Shown: positions 34,907 to 44,943, numbered from the stretch's first letter. The stretch is DNA of 64,000 nt from Paenibacillus sp. OVF10 (GCA_022836915.1 CP094668.1:2976001-3040000); one strand, 5' to 3'. Notes: generated by a model from the letters alone, not told the origin. Translations and numbers: made by a program.

Positions 34907-35859
34907 TTGAAAGCGAAGAAAATAATTACTTTTGTCCTGGCATGTACGATGGTGTTCTCAGCAGTTGGAATGGCAGTTCTCCCTGTAGGGACGGTATCTG
35001 CTGCGGATGCATCGGGTACTACAGCGAGTATTTCTGATATTTTGAAGAACCAGCTGCCGGATGGAGGTTGGAGAAAAGATTATAAACAGACAAGTGGAGA
35101 GTGGGCGAAGTCCACGATAGACAACAAGGCTACATACGCAGAAATTAGAAGATTGGCGAAGGAATTTAAAAGACGAATGATCCGCGATACTCCACAGCTG
35201 CAATCAAAGGAATTAACTTTTTGATCAACATGCAGTATTCAAACGGAGGATGGCCACAGGTCTACCAAAGCTCCGGATATCACAAGCACATTACCTATAA
35301 TGATGATGCCATGATTAATGTAATGATCATGTTGGATGAAGTAGCGACACGCAAAGGTGATTTCTCGTTTATCGACAGCACACTTGCTAACCGCAGTAAA
35401 AATTCAGTTGCCAAAGGTGTGGAGGCGATTCTGAATACACAAGTCGTTTCAGGTGGTAAGCTGACAGCATGGGGACAACAACATGATTCCAGTTCCCTTA
35501 AACCAGCGAGCGCAAGAATCTACGAAGTGCCATCTCTGACAGCTGGAGAGAGTGTAACGATTGTTAAATTTCTGAAAACCAGACCTGCTAACGCTAAAAT
35601 TACCGCATCCATTAAAGGAGCGGAGGCTTGGTTTAACAAGGTGAAAATTACGGGTTACAAGTATGAAAGAGCTAATGGAGATAGTAAAATTATCGCTGAT
35701 TCCAAAGCTGCACCGATTTGGGCACGCTTCTATGAGATCGGAACGGATAAACCAATCTTTATTGGTCGTGACGGGGTAGTTAAATACAAATTAAGTGATA
35801 TTGATAAAGAAAGAAGAGGCGGTTATGCCTGGTATGGCAACTGGCCTTCCAAGCTGTAA
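34907..35859 (+). pseudogene. Pectate lyase, family PL10, one frameshift
   Basis: This secreted enzyme cleaves polygalacturonate by beta-elimination. A signal peptide (MKAKKIITFVLACTMVFSA... VSA) is followed by the PL10 (alpha/alpha) domain with NQLPDGGWRKDYKQTSGEW, MQYSNGGWPQVYQSSGYHKH and ITYNDDAMINVM. The frame breaks at the AAAA run near 35168: one A restores EFKKTNDPRYSTAAIKGINF and joins the downstream frame, 317 aa in all. TTG 34907 follows TAGGAGAG by ten bases. A terminator follows. It lies near the GH30 xylanase. Confidence 0.88.
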
Positions 35860-35874
35860 TTTGTAGTTAAAGGT

Positions 35875-35913
35875 AAAGCCCGAATCGACATGGATGTCTG
35901 GTTCGGGTTTTAT
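35875..35913 (+). terminator. Rho-independent terminator
   Basis: AAAGCCCGAA pairs with TTCGGGTTTT in a stem-loop after the pectate lyase stop. Confidence 0.8.
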
Positions 35914-35997
35914 TGTTATTATTTTCAGTGTTGACATGATAGATTCCACATGATATATTATTTCTTGTCGCCGATATTGATGACGGAGATACAATAT

Positions 35998-36081
<84 letters not shown>

Positions 36082-36086
36082 TCTAA

Positions 36087-36127
36087 CAAAAAGACTCCTT
36101 AAGCTAATGCTTAAGGAGTCTTTTTGC
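36087..36127. terminator. Bidirectional terminator after tRNA-Leu
   Basis: AAAAAGACTCCTTAAG pairs with CTTAAGGAGTCTTTTT around a short loop. It serves the tRNA and possibly the convergent xylanase gene. Confidence 0.88.
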
Positions 36128-36225
36128 ATTTTTTGATATAACACTAACTTTAGACTTGAGTATCCAAGAGGTTACTACTTAGCTGCTCTTACAGCAAATG
36201 GTCTTCCATCAGCCATATGGAACTT

Positions 36226-37911
36226 TTATTGCGCTGCGGTAACATTAATGCTGTCAATATTCGGTCCTTCCGATCCGGTGGTAACCACTTTCAATGTATT
36301 GGTCCCCGTGTTCATGGGGACCTGTATTGTTTTTTCAACCCAAGTGGACCAGCTTCCCGTAGCCGGAAAGGGTTCGTTGCTGATGACTTTGGTTCCGTTC
36401 ACAAAAATGTCGAGGTTCCGTGTTCCACTTTCCAGCGCATAACGAAACTTTACGTTTTTGGTACCTGTTGTAGCGTTATTAATGCCGTTCCATTGAATGG
36501 CTGAACCAGTCATCGCATTAAAGTTAACATACCCGGAGCCAGTGTAACCGGAGTAGATTGTTTCAATGGCAGCTTCCGTAAGTGACGTTCCGGTCTCAGC
36601 TTCATACGTAGTGCCACTGCCTGTATTCCCGCCGCTATTTCCGCCAGTAATGTTGGCAACAAATGTTGTTACGCTCTGAGGCGGGAGCTGTGCCGTGAAG
36701 GCTCCATTGGATACGGTAAGCGGGGTTCCGCTTGCCAGGTTTCGACTGCTGTCCGTAATCCATGAGGACACAGTGGAGGCATTACCATTCTGCAGAACGA
36801 ATTTTTGGCTTGTGGCTGAAGTTCCACGGTTAATCGCCACGACGACGACTTTGTTATCACCTTTGTAGGCTGAGACAAAGGTGTTCGTATCCGGATTTTT
36901 CGTTGCGTCGACTCGCAGGTAGCCTGGACGCACGAATTTGGAGAAATGAGCCATATTATATCCGCGTTTGCTTATGGTACCGTCCTCTTTCATCGGACCA
37001 TACTGTCTGCGGATGTACCACCACACATAGGCCTGGAAATCACCTTCTACCATGGCATTGTGCATGTGATAGGAAACGTCCAGTGCTTCAGGCCAGCGGT
37101 CTGCTGAGTTGTTGTCACTATTCGGAACGTACACCTCAGTCATCCACAGTTCTTTACCGGCTCCTTTTTGCTTAAAGAGAGGGTAGGCAAAATTCGAAAT
37201 CTGGGTTCCATACGTATGTGCTCCCAGTATGTCCATGTTGGCAAGTGCCTGCGGATCATTCAGGATTGGGTCGGATATATTCTTTAAATACTGGAAGGAT
37301 TCAGGCGCCATGACTCTGGTACCTTGAATGGACCCGGCATTTTCTTTCATGAATCGAAGGATCTCTTGTGGAGTCCACCAGGTCCAGTCATGAGCATAAT
37401 CCGGTTCATTTTGCACAGAAATGGCATACAGATCTACGCCGTTATTTTTCATGTAGGTTACAAAGTCGTTCAGATGTTGCGCATATGCGGCATATTTGTC
37501 GTATTTCAGACGTTTGGCATTGGTGTCCCCATTGCGGTTGAACGTTTCAACCATGCTGCTTGGAGGATTCCATGGGGATGCAAATACGATAGCCCCTTTT
37601 TCAATAGCCCGTTTGGCTGTGGCAACTTCACGATACCAGTTATTAGAATCCGGATCGACGTAGATCCTGAGAATTGAAAAGCCTAACTGATTCTGGTCAT
37701 TACCAAAAGCAGTTTCACGTTGAGCGGGAGTCAGATCACCAATCCAGGCAGGAAGGTTAATGCCCCCAAAGCCCTTAATCAGTTGTTTTTCCGAGGACAA
37801 ATTAATGTTGGCATCGCTGGCTGCTGACACATTTGTCGGGGTTAACATCAAAGGCAGGGCTGTTAAACAGGCCAAAAGAACATTAATCGTCTTTTTTAGT
37901 TTGAATTTCAC
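36226..37911 (-). CDS. xynC: GH30 subfamily 8 glucuronoxylanase with C-terminal CBM
   Basis: XynC cuts glucuronoxylan next to 4-O-methylglucuronate branches. The 561-aa protein has a signal peptide (MKFKLKKTINVLLACLTALP...), a GH30 barrel with acid/base Glu in ISVQNEPDYAHDW and nucleophile Glu in LWMTEVYVPNS, and AYVWWYIRRQYGPMKEDG whose Arg binds the uronate in subfamily 8. A Gly/Ser/Asn linker (~415-430) leads to a CBM6/35-like module (YEAETGTSLTEAAIETIYSG ...). GTG 37911 is chosen, nine bases from GAGGAGG; ATG 37920 touches it. A cre-like site lies upstream. Confidence 0.95.
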   Translation of the reverse strand: MKFKLKKTINVLLACLTALPLMLTPTNVSAASDANINLSSEKQLIKGFGGINLPAWIGDLTPAQRETAFGNDQNQLGFSILRIYVDPDSNNWYREVATAKRAIEKGAIVFASPWNPPSSMVETFNRNGDTNAKRLKYDKYAAYAQHLNDFVTYMKNNGVDLYAISVQNEPDYAHDWTWWTPQEILRFMKENAGSIQGTRVMAPESFQYLKNISDPILNDPQALANMDILGAHTYGTQISNFAYPLFKQKGAGKELWMTEVYVPNSDNNSADRWPEALDVSYHMHNAMVEGDFQAYVWWYIRRQYGPMKEDGTISKRGYNMAHFSKFVRPGYLRVDATKNPDTNTFVSAYKGDNKVVVVAINRGTSATSQKFVLQNGNASTVSSWITDSSRNLASGTPLTVSNGAFTAQLPPQSVTTFVANITGGNSGGNTGSGTTYEAETGTSLTEAAIETIYSGYTGSGYVNFNAMTGSAIQWNGINNATTGTKNVKFRYALESGTRNLDIFVNGTKVISNEPFPATGSWSTWVEKTIQVPMNTGTNTLKVVTTGSEGPNIDSINVTAAQ

Positions 37912-38008
37912 TACTTTCATCCTCCTCGATAATGGTAAATGGTTACATAGATAAACCGCGACCAGGAATAACAAACAAGAATAGCGGATTGTCTTGCATT
38001 TATTTTAT

Positions 38009-38022
38009 GTAAACCCTTTCAA
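38009..38022 (-). promoter_or_regulatory. Possible cre (CcpA) site upstream of xynC
   Basis: On the minus strand TGAAAGGGTTTACA resembles the cre consensus but has GG where CG is expected in the centre. It lies ~100 bases before the start codon in an otherwise featureless 420-base gap. Confidence 0.4.
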
Positions 38023-38333
38023 AACCTCCTTCCATAAATCATAGGAAAGAAATGTAGCATATAAGCTCTTTCATTTGTTGATTCTACTAAATAATTCCTA
38101 AACTGAAAACCTGACAAATTACAGTATTTTTTCTAATTAATCTCTATTTTCCAACTGTACAATGACAGTTCTTGTCTGAATTGATAGGGAAAAACTGGAA
38201 TAATGGGGATCTTCGCTTGAGATAGAGGTCTCCAATGGCTGGGGATGTTGTTATTAAGGAAGGCTTTGGCTTACATATTCCTCCCTTCATTATCAAACAA
38301 TGAGATCACAGAAGTTACGGGGAGGGAATCTTG

Positions 38334-39170
38334 ATGAAGGAACAGAGAAAGAATTATCGATTAATTGCAGGTATTATGGCATTTTTGATTGTGATTTACG
38401 CAGGCATATCCGTAGGAGGGCCAACAGCGGCAGCTTCAGAGTCCACATCGAATCACAAACGGTTAGCCATTATCATCGATGATGTTGGTAATGACATGAA
38501 GGGTACGGCAGAGATCCTGGCGATGCCAGTTAAACTAACGGTAGCGGTCATGCCTTTTTTGCCCACAACGAAGAAAGATGCGATAGCTGCACATGAAAAG
38601 GGGATGGATGTGATTGTGCACATGCCCATGGAACCCAAGAAAGGACGACCTGAATGGCTGGGCCCGGGTGCAATCACATCCAATCTAACAGATGAAGAAG
38701 TCCGTTCACGTGTGGAGAAAGCGATTGATGATGTGCCCCACGCAATTGGCATGAACAATCATATGGGTTCCAAAATTACTTCGGACAAACGCATCATGTC
38801 AATTGTGCTCGATGTATGCAAGGAGCGGGGCCTCTTCTTTGTAGACAGCCGTACGAACTTTCGCTCCGTGGTGGGGGAACTGGCCGTATCCAAAAATATG
38901 CCACCTGTAGGCAATGACATTTTTCTGGATGATCAAAACTCCAAGCCACACATTCGCAAGCAACTGGATCTGGCTGCTCAGCGTGCGATCGACAAGAATA
39001 TCTGTGTTGTCATTGGTCATGTCGGTCATTCGGGGATGAACACATCCGCAGTAATTCGTGAATCCGTTTCTCGTCTGCAAAATCAGGTTCAATTTGTAGG
39101 AATCGGTGATCTGGTTCGAGAGGTGTGGCAATGGCATTCTGCTCCTACACTACCGACAGATAATAAATAA
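38334..39170 (+). CDS. Divergent polysaccharide deacetylase family protein
   Basis: The 278-aa protein has an N-terminal membrane or signal segment (LIAGIMAFLIVIYAGISVGG) and the YibQ/DUF610 branch of the NodB-like fold: RLAIIIDDVGNDMKGT (Asp pair), VIVHMPMEPKK, IGMNNHMGSKITSDK and VVIGHVGHSGMN. It probably acts outside the membrane on a sugar or peptidoglycan-linked substrate, which is unproven. ATG 38334 follows GGGGAGGG. Its end overlaps the amidase gene by 26 bases, tail to tail. Confidence 0.87.
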   Translation: MKEQRKNYRLIAGIMAFLIVIYAGISVGGPTAAASESTSNHKRLAIIIDDVGNDMKGTAEILAMPVKLTVAVMPFLPTTKKDAIAAHEKGMDVIVHMPMEPKKGRPEWLGPGAITSNLTDEEVRSRVEKAIDDVPHAIGMNNHMGSKITSDKRIMSIVLDVCKERGLFFVDSRTNFRSVVGELAVSKNMPPVGNDIFLDDQNSKPHIRKQLDLAAQRAIDKNICVVIGHVGHSGMNTSAVIRESVSRLQNQVQFVGIGDLVREVWQWHSAPTLPTDNK

Positions 39171-39888
39171 TGCCATTGGCAATGGACTGGGCGATTCGTT
39201 TTTGCTCAGCGGGGTCATTCATTCTGGCTCGGTCTGCTGCATTGCTCAAAAATCCGGTTTCAACGATGACGGCAGGTTGCTTCACGTAATTCAATATATA
39301 AAAGGGCTTGCCCCATACGACCCCGTGCTCCGTTCCGTACAACTTGTTCATGGCGTCCTGAATGGATTGGGCCAGCAAATAACTCCTGCCTTCCTTCTGG
39401 TGCAGTACCACCGGGCCATGTGCATTCGATCGGGGACTCCAGTTCGCATGAATGCTGACCACGATATCAGTACTTACTTCTTCGCTAAGGCTTTTACGTT
39501 GGGCAAGATCTCTGGTATGACGGGAGCGGCTGTTCAGCCAGCGGTTCTCATCACTAAGTGCATAATCACCAAGTCGATTGATGATAACGGCATAACCTTT
39601 GCTGCGAAGCAGGAGATAGACCTTTTGGCTAATGGCCAGATTGATATCTTTTTCCAGCACACCTTGGGCTGAGGTACCACCGTCAATACCGCCATGGCCT
39701 ACATCGAGCAGGATAACGGGTGCTGCAAAGGCATGATGACTTGAGCGATAAGCATCTCCATCGGTCACCGGCAGCATGGATGGACTGTTCTGGGACGGGG
39801 CTGCTTTTCCATAAGCGACATGGGGAAGCATGGGAAGGCAATGGAAGCTGATTAGCAAGGCTAACGAAGCGATCAGCAGCTTATACAT
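39145..39888 (-). CDS. N-acetylmuramoyl-L-alanine amidase (Amidase_3), CwlD-like
   Basis: This zinc amidase cuts the bond between MurNAc and L-Ala. The 247-aa protein has a signal segment (LLIASLALLISFHCLPML), then ILLDVGHGGIDGGTS (zinc His), LEKDINLAISQK (Glu), VVSIHANWSP (zinc His) and AVIVETGFLSNAADR (catalytic Glu). Its size and single-domain form fit CwlD, which makes muramic lactam in spore cortex, but a vegetative amidase is possible. ATG 39888 is used with AAGGAGTG 11 bases away; the upstream frame lacks a binding site. Confidence 0.88.
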   Translation of the reverse strand: MYKLLIASLALLISFHCLPMLPHVAYGKAAPSQNSPSMLPVTDGDAYRSSHHAFAAPVILLDVGHGGIDGGTSAQGVLEKDINLAISQKVYLLLRSKGYAVIINRLGDYALSDENRWLNSRSRHTRDLAQRKSLSEEVSTDIVVSIHANWSPRSNAHGPVVLHQKEGRSYLLAQSIQDAMNKLYGTEHGVVWGKPFYILNYVKQPAVIVETGFLSNAADRARMNDPAEQKRIAQSIANGIIYYLSVV

Positions 39889-40082
39889 GGGAATACACAC
39901 TCCTTCATGAAATAGGTATCGAATGCAGATTAACGACTCGATGGATACCTTTGGCATTAGACTGTGCATTCTGAGGGTTTTCATACTTCTTTCAATAAAA
40001 AAATGTTTAACCAGTACACATCCTGCACACAATAGAACTATCGTAAGCTCCGCGAATGTGCAGGAGCGAAGGAGGCAGAATT

Positions 40083-40301
40083 ATGGCCAAAAGTGATGAA
40101 TTGGTAAAATATATTACGCAGCGTGTTGTTCATTATATTGATACGCCGAAGGAAGAGCGGAAAGGTCGCACCAAAAGGAAAGAGCCGTGGGCGATGAAGT
40201 GGTTTGGTATGATCCCTTTCGCTGTATCCCTGTGGGTGGGGAAAAAGGAAAAAGAATTCGATACACAGTCCCATAAACGAAGTTCTTCGGGTAAAGGGTG
40301 A
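40083..40301 (+). CDS. yqzE: YqzE family protein
   Basis: The 72-aa protein matches the small Bacillales YqzE family: DELVKYITQRVVHYIDTPKE at the start and WAMKWFGMIPFAVSLWVGKK at the end, with a basic middle. In B. subtilis yqzE lies near the competence comG cluster; no com genes are next to it here. AAGGAGG lies seven bases before the ATG. Its function is unknown. Confidence 0.8.
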   Translation: MAKSDELVKYITQRVVHYIDTPKEERKGRTKRKEPWAMKWFGMIPFAVSLWVGKKEKEFDTQSHKRSSSGKG

Positions 40302-40331
40302 CAATCGCTTACCTATTTCACTAATGTAAAA

Positions 40332-40375
40332 CCAAAAGACGCAATCCCTTAATAAAATGGGAAGGCGTCTTATTT
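40332..40375 (+). terminator. Probable terminator
   Basis: AAGACGC-CCTT pairs with GGGAAG-GCGTCTT, followed by ATTTGTTG; the T run is interrupted. Confidence 0.55.
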
Positions 40376-40434
40376 GTTGTGGATGTTTATAGATGTACAG
40401 GTTATCTGATTGTATCTTAAAAATTTGCTGATGA

Positions 40435-41442
40435 TCAAGGATTAACGATGTAAAAATGGCCGTCTTGTTGCAATGTGCTCAAAGGGACAAAGCGTTGAAT
40501 GGATGATTTTCCACCTAGCGCTACATATAGAATGGACTCTGCTTCCTGATCTGTATGCCATAGCTGATAACCGCTAACGGGTAGAGGACCGCCGTATACG
40601 ACGTTACGATCACCCGCTGAGAAAACAATCTCTTGATTCTCTCCGTGTTGTATCACATCTTGTGCCCGGTCGGCAGCAACAGGCGTGGCGGTAATCCACA
40701 ACAGATTGTCAGCCGGATTGAAGACGGGTCGGAGATGAAGTGGATCAACTGATAAAGATGGTATTGTGGACAAATCATTTATGCTGGCAGAGGTCTGTTT
40801 GGAATCAGCCTCCAGCAGGTTCAGGAACTCTGACGGTAGTACATCTCCGTTCGTAGCATCAATATAAAGTGCAGGATGGTTAGGTTGTTCCACTTTCCAA
40901 TAAGCAAGCAGGGGAAGAGCATAACCAAGATGAAGCTCTCCTCCGCCAGCAAGTAATGCCTCAAGGTTCACATGTTGTCGATCCAAGGCTTGTCCAAGAA
41001 GTTCATTGTTGTATGGTGACTGTTCTCCATGACCATATTCACTAAGCATCAACTGACCCTGCTCTGTGACTGTAATAATCATATATCCGATAGGTTTGCC
41101 TTCAAACTCAGCTTGCACGAGCCAGCTATGTGTACCCGGCCCCAGAGGGTAGAAGGCCAGATCGGCATTCTTCCAATGTGCTTCGGCGGTACCTTTACCA
41201 AGTGTAATAGCTTGTTGCTCTGCAAACCGTTGTACAGCAGCGGGAGCTAGCTTTTCATTCTGAATGACATGATGTTCGGGACTATATTCTGTAGATGATA
41301 CGGGAGATAGTGAAGACGTTTTTTGTTCCTCTGCATTGGCTATCGACCAAAAAGAGAACAGGGCAAGACAACTGAGCAAGCCCAAGGTTATACAGGTTGT
41401 TTTCCGAGCGTTGTTCCAACATGTATGAAAGAATCGTTTCAA
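40435..41442 (-). CDS. Secreted protein of unknown function
   Basis: I do not recognise this 335-aa protein. It starts at TTG with TAGGTG six bases upstream and has a long signal peptide (TTCITLGLLSCLALFSFWSIANA, cleavage near 37). The region ~70-130 (AVQRFAEQQAITLGKG ... WLVQAEFEGKPIGYMIITVT) resembles propeptide-like or PepSY-like modules of secreted peptidases, but no catalytic domain is present. The C-terminal third is beta-rich, with LYVALGGKSSIQRFVPLS. An inhibitory or binding role is only a guess. Confidence 0.65.
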   Translation of the reverse strand: MKRFFHTCWNNARKTTCITLGLLSCLALFSFWSIANAEEQKTSSLSPVSSTEYSPEHHVIQNEKLAPAAVQRFAEQQAITLGKGTAEAHWKNADLAFYPLGPGTHSWLVQAEFEGKPIGYMIITVTEQGQLMLSEYGHGEQSPYNNELLGQALDRQHVNLEALLAGGGELHLGYALPLLAYWKVEQPNHPALYIDATNGDVLPSEFLNLLEADSKQTSASINDLSTIPSLSVDPLHLRPVFNPADNLLWITATPVAADRAQDVIQHGENQEIVFSAGDRNVVYGGPLPVSGYQLWHTDQEAESILYVALGGKSSIQRFVPLSTLQQDGHFYIVNP

Positions 41443-41550
41443 ATTTACACCTACTTTTCATTTATCCGTTACCTGAGCGGGTCCTAGTTTCATTCTAGGG
41501 GACAGGCTATGCAAAGGTTGCCGCAACCTGTCGGGCAGCTGATCATGAAT

Positions 41551-41592
41551 AAACACTACTTTTGCCAGCATTTGCAGGAAAAGTAGTGTCTT
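41551..41592. terminator. Hairpin, probable terminator of yqhG-yqhH
   Basis: ACACTACTTTT pairs with AAAAGTAGTGT. On the minus strand it directly follows the yqhG stop and is trailed by TTATTC. Confidence 0.65.
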
Positions 41593-41595
41593 CGT

Positions 41596-42789
41596 CTATC
41601 TTAAGTGAAACATGCCGCTGCTAATGGCAGTCACTTTCACTTTGGGTTCATATTGCCAGATCATCTCGGTCCGGCGTGTCTCATACTGCAGTTTCATAGC
41701 TTCACGATCTATTACCGCCTGTTTTGCTTTCTCTTCTTCGGCATCTGTCTCGGAGTCGATCGGTACTGTGGCTTCTGCCGCCAGTTCTACATCTGCTCCA
41801 ATGGGTTTAGCGTTAGTTATATCCAGAACTTTTTTCAGTGGTGCAGGTGGCGTGCGGTCAGATTGGACATTCTCCGTGTCTGAGGTTATGTTACCTGGTG
41901 ATTCTACCTCAGGCGTATCTTCTCGGAGTACCGCTTCATAGTAGGTGTCCAACACGTCCAGCTCCAGATCAAGCCGCTCTTGGGCTTTCTCTGCCCAGCT
42001 ATAATCGAGTTCCAGCAAGCGATTTGTCAAATGAGATTCCAAAGCAGCTCCGGCATCAAGTAACGAAACTTTAGCTGTCTGTACATGCATGTTCTCCGCA
42101 AGTCTCGGACTGAGATCACGTCGGTTCAGCTTGGTGCCGAATTTTTCTATAATTTCACCCGAGCGAAGGGAGATGCCGAGAAAATGCAATTCCTCCCGTT
42201 TCAAATCACAGGCGAATTCCACCTTGAAACACACACCAAGCCAAGGCTCATATACGGCTGGCGCTGTAGCGCGCAATTGCCGTTTGGCAGCCTGTTCGAA
42301 CAGGTTTACGAAGGCACCGCCTTCACGGGCAGCGCCGAAAATCTGCTGCAGTCTGCGACTGCCGTACACCACTTCTTCACGTAATATTCGTCCTGGGCCC
42401 AGCTGTGGCAGTGATGGTGTAATACCGAAGTAACGGCCTAGAATAGTTTCTTTTGGTAGCTCGCCTTGAGGAGTGCCGTTGGTTACGCCATTCGTTCCAT
42501 CAGGGTTAGGTACAACAGGAGGTGATGCTTGCACAACTTTGGCTTCTGCTGCTTCAATGGCCTGCTGATAACTGTCAGGATCAAATATAAATGTAAAGGA
42601 TATCGTCTCAGCGGGTGCTCCGGTTCGTTCCACGAACCCCCAATAATAGGGACGATTGGTCAACGCTTTGTCCGCCTCAGGCGAGAGTTTGACTGTAACA
42701 TGGGCAGGGGAACGCTCCATAATCTGACAATCAAGTGCTTCCAGATAGGTGAGAACATAAGCCTGCACTTCATGGGGAGACATCGTCAT
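41596..42789 (-). CDS. yqhG: YqhG family protein
   Basis: The 397-aa protein matches the YqhG family of Bacillales by its N-terminus (PHEVQAYVLTYLEALDCQIM) and central region (YFGITPSLPQLGPGRILREE). It is longer than B. subtilis YqhG (~260 aa) because of a Pro/Gly/Asn insert (~88-108) and an acidic insert (~290-360). AAGGAGGT lies nine bases before the ATG. It follows yqhH by three bases, as in B. subtilis where the two are also adjacent. The function is unknown. Confidence 0.82.
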   Translation of the reverse strand: MTMSPHEVQAYVLTYLEALDCQIMERSPAHVTVKLSPEADKALTNRPYYWGFVERTGAPAETISFTFIFDPDSYQQAIEAAEAKVVQASPPVVPNPDGTNGVTNGTPQGELPKETILGRYFGITPSLPQLGPGRILREEVVYGSRRLQQIFGAAREGGAFVNLFEQAAKRQLRATAPAVYEPWLGVCFKVEFACDLKREELHFLGISLRSGEIIEKFGTKLNRRDLSPRLAENMHVQTAKVSLLDAGAALESHLTNRLLELDYSWAEKAQERLDLELDVLDTYYEAVLREDTPEVESPGNITSDTENVQSDRTPPAPLKKVLDITNAKPIGADVELAAEATVPIDSETDAEEEKAKQAVIDREAMKLQYETRRTEMIWQYEPKVKVTAISSGMFHLR

Positions 42790-42792
42790 GAG

Positions 42793-44554
42793 TTAGCTAC
42801 CTCCTTTGCGAAGATCTAACAACCCGGATACGGCAGGGCCTTCATCGGCAACCTCGCGTTGAATGGAGTTCAGCGATTTTCCAAGTGAGTCCATTTTACG
42901 GCGAATATCTTCATCAGTTTGTGATTCCAACATGATTTTGTACAAACTTTTCTCAATTGATTCCTTCTTCTCCAGCCGTTCCAGAATGACATCCAGCCCG
43001 CCGATCACCATCTCAAACATATTGATCTTCTCATGCAGCAGATTCAGAATGTGTTCCTCAATGGTTCCGCTCGTAGATAAATTGAAGATGTTCACGTCAT
43101 TTTGCTGTCCAAGCCGGTGTACCCGACCGATCCGCTGCTCTACCCGCATAGGGTTCCAAGGCAGATCAAAGTTGATCATATGATGGCAAAATTGCAGATT
43201 AATGCCCTCGCCACCCGCTTCGGTTGCAATCATGGCTTGCACACGCCCGCGGAAGAGATCCATCATCCAGTCTTTTTTGCCTCGATTCATGCCACCCCGA
43301 TAGGGTACAGCTGTAAGTCCATTGTTGCGGAAATAGTTTAGCAGATACTCCTGCGTGGCCCGGTATTCGGTGAAGATAATTACTTTTTCATTCATGTTCC
43401 GAACCAGTTCCATCGTTTTTTCCGCTTTGGTATTCTCCTTGATCGCTTTAATATGGGCCACGAGTTCCCAAATTTTGTCCCGAAGGGAGAGTCCAGCGGA
43501 AGTTTCTTCGACAGATTAACCAGCGTCACGAATACAGCATCCCGACTGCTGCACACTTCACGCTGCAATGTAACAAGGAGAGCATGCTGCTCAGATTGCC
43601 GCCAGCTTCCTGGTACTGGTCTTTAACAAAGGAAGTCACACCATCATAAAGCGCTTGTTCTTCGGGCGATAATTGCAGATTCACGTTGGAGACGTTCCGT
43701 TTGGTAAATTGAACGGGGCCTTCGCCGCGACGGTTACGAATCATGACTTTGGATAACTCGTTTTTAAGCTGTTCCTGATTTTTCGGAACCCGCTTGTCTA
43801 CGACAAAGTTGGCCGCAAAGTCACCCTGACGACCCAGTTGACCGGGCTTCAGCAGGTTGATCAGATTGAACAATTCACTCATATCGTTCTGCACAGGTGT
43901 AGCTGTCAGCAGCAGACAATACTTTTTGCGCAATTTCAGCATGAATTGATAGTTGGTTGTTTTCTTGTTTTTGAGCTTATGTGCCTCGTCAATAATAATC
44001 ATGTCGTAATCAGTATTCAGCAGCATATCTTTATGCGGGTCCCGTTTGGCTGTATCCATGGAAGCAACAACCACTTCATTCTGCCAGGAATAGGCCTTTT
44101 TCTGGGCAATCGCAGGGATGCCAAATTTCGAATTCAACTCCCGTACCCATTGCAGCACAAGAGATGCTGGCACGAGAATGAGTACCTTGGATACGAGACC
44201 TCGAACCATATATTCTTTCAGAATGAGACCGGCTTCAATGGTTTTGCCAAGACCCACCTCATCGGCGAGAATGGCCCGGCCTGACATTTCAAATAATACT
44301 CTGCGTGCAGTGTCCATCTGGTGAGGAAGTGGAGTAAGGCCTTGTAGATGTTTCAAACACTGGATCTCGTCAAAATTGGGAATCAGGTTGGTCTCTTCGG
44401 CTTGAATGCCCAGTTGGAAGAGTCGATAATCCCCCCAAGGACCTCCTTTATCCAGTCGTGATTCCAATTGATTAATCCAGCTTCGATCAAATTCCAAAGG
44501 AACGGGCAGTTCGGCTACTGGTTGATTCATGTGGTGCGGGTTTTTCCGGTTCAT
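42793..44554 (-). pseudogene. yqhH: SNF2 family DEAD/DEAH-box helicase YqhH, two frameshifts
   Basis: This SWI2/SNF2 ATPase has motif I LADEVGLGKTIEAGL, motif II IIIDEAHKLKNKKT, LLLTATPVQNDM, and motifs V-VI ATEAGGEGINLQF and QRIGRVHRLGQQND. The frame breaks near 43570 (one base restores SLVTLQREVCSSRDAVF) and near 43489 (one C restores DSPLRDKIWELVAHIK), joining the two halves into 587 aa. GGGGAGGAAG precedes the ATG. Such ATPases remodel nucleic acid-protein complexes, but the role of YqhH is unknown. It is operonic with yqhG. Confidence 0.88.
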
Positions 44555-44641
44555 TGTGCTTCCTCCCCTGCCATACGTGATGACGTTTTATTCGTAGGTA
44601 ATAGTATGGACGAATGAGAGTCAGTTCATAACTATACAAGT

Positions 44642-44880
44642 TGAACTACAGTTTATTTGCACGAACACTACGATGACAGAACAACCTTCCAATCGCTGTT
44701 ATCCCCAGATTTCTTTTGATTCCCTTGTCCAAAGGGGAAAACCCGGGGATAGCGTATGCTTCCGATGCAGCTTTCTTTCAGAAAGCTTTTAGGCGAATGC
44801 TTCGCTTCTTCAGGTTATTTCTGTCCTCTCCGTTCTTGTGTAAAAAGTTTAGTTGAACCAATGTGAACTACAGTTTATTT
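44642..44880. repeat. ~220-bp structured intergenic element between direct repeats
   Basis: TGAACTACAGTTTATTT occurs at 44642-44658 and again at 44864-44880. Between them are CGCTGTTATCCCC paired with GGGGATAGCG (near 44696-44770) and AGCTTTCT/AGAAAGCT. The region has no plausible gene. It may be a small mobile or repeated element, or an RNA leader upstream of nrdJ. Confidence 0.55.
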
Positions 44881-44943
44881 ACAAGAAGCTTGTCCGAGTA
44901 TAGGGAGTCTATGAAGATGGACTGTGATAAAAGTCATATGGAA

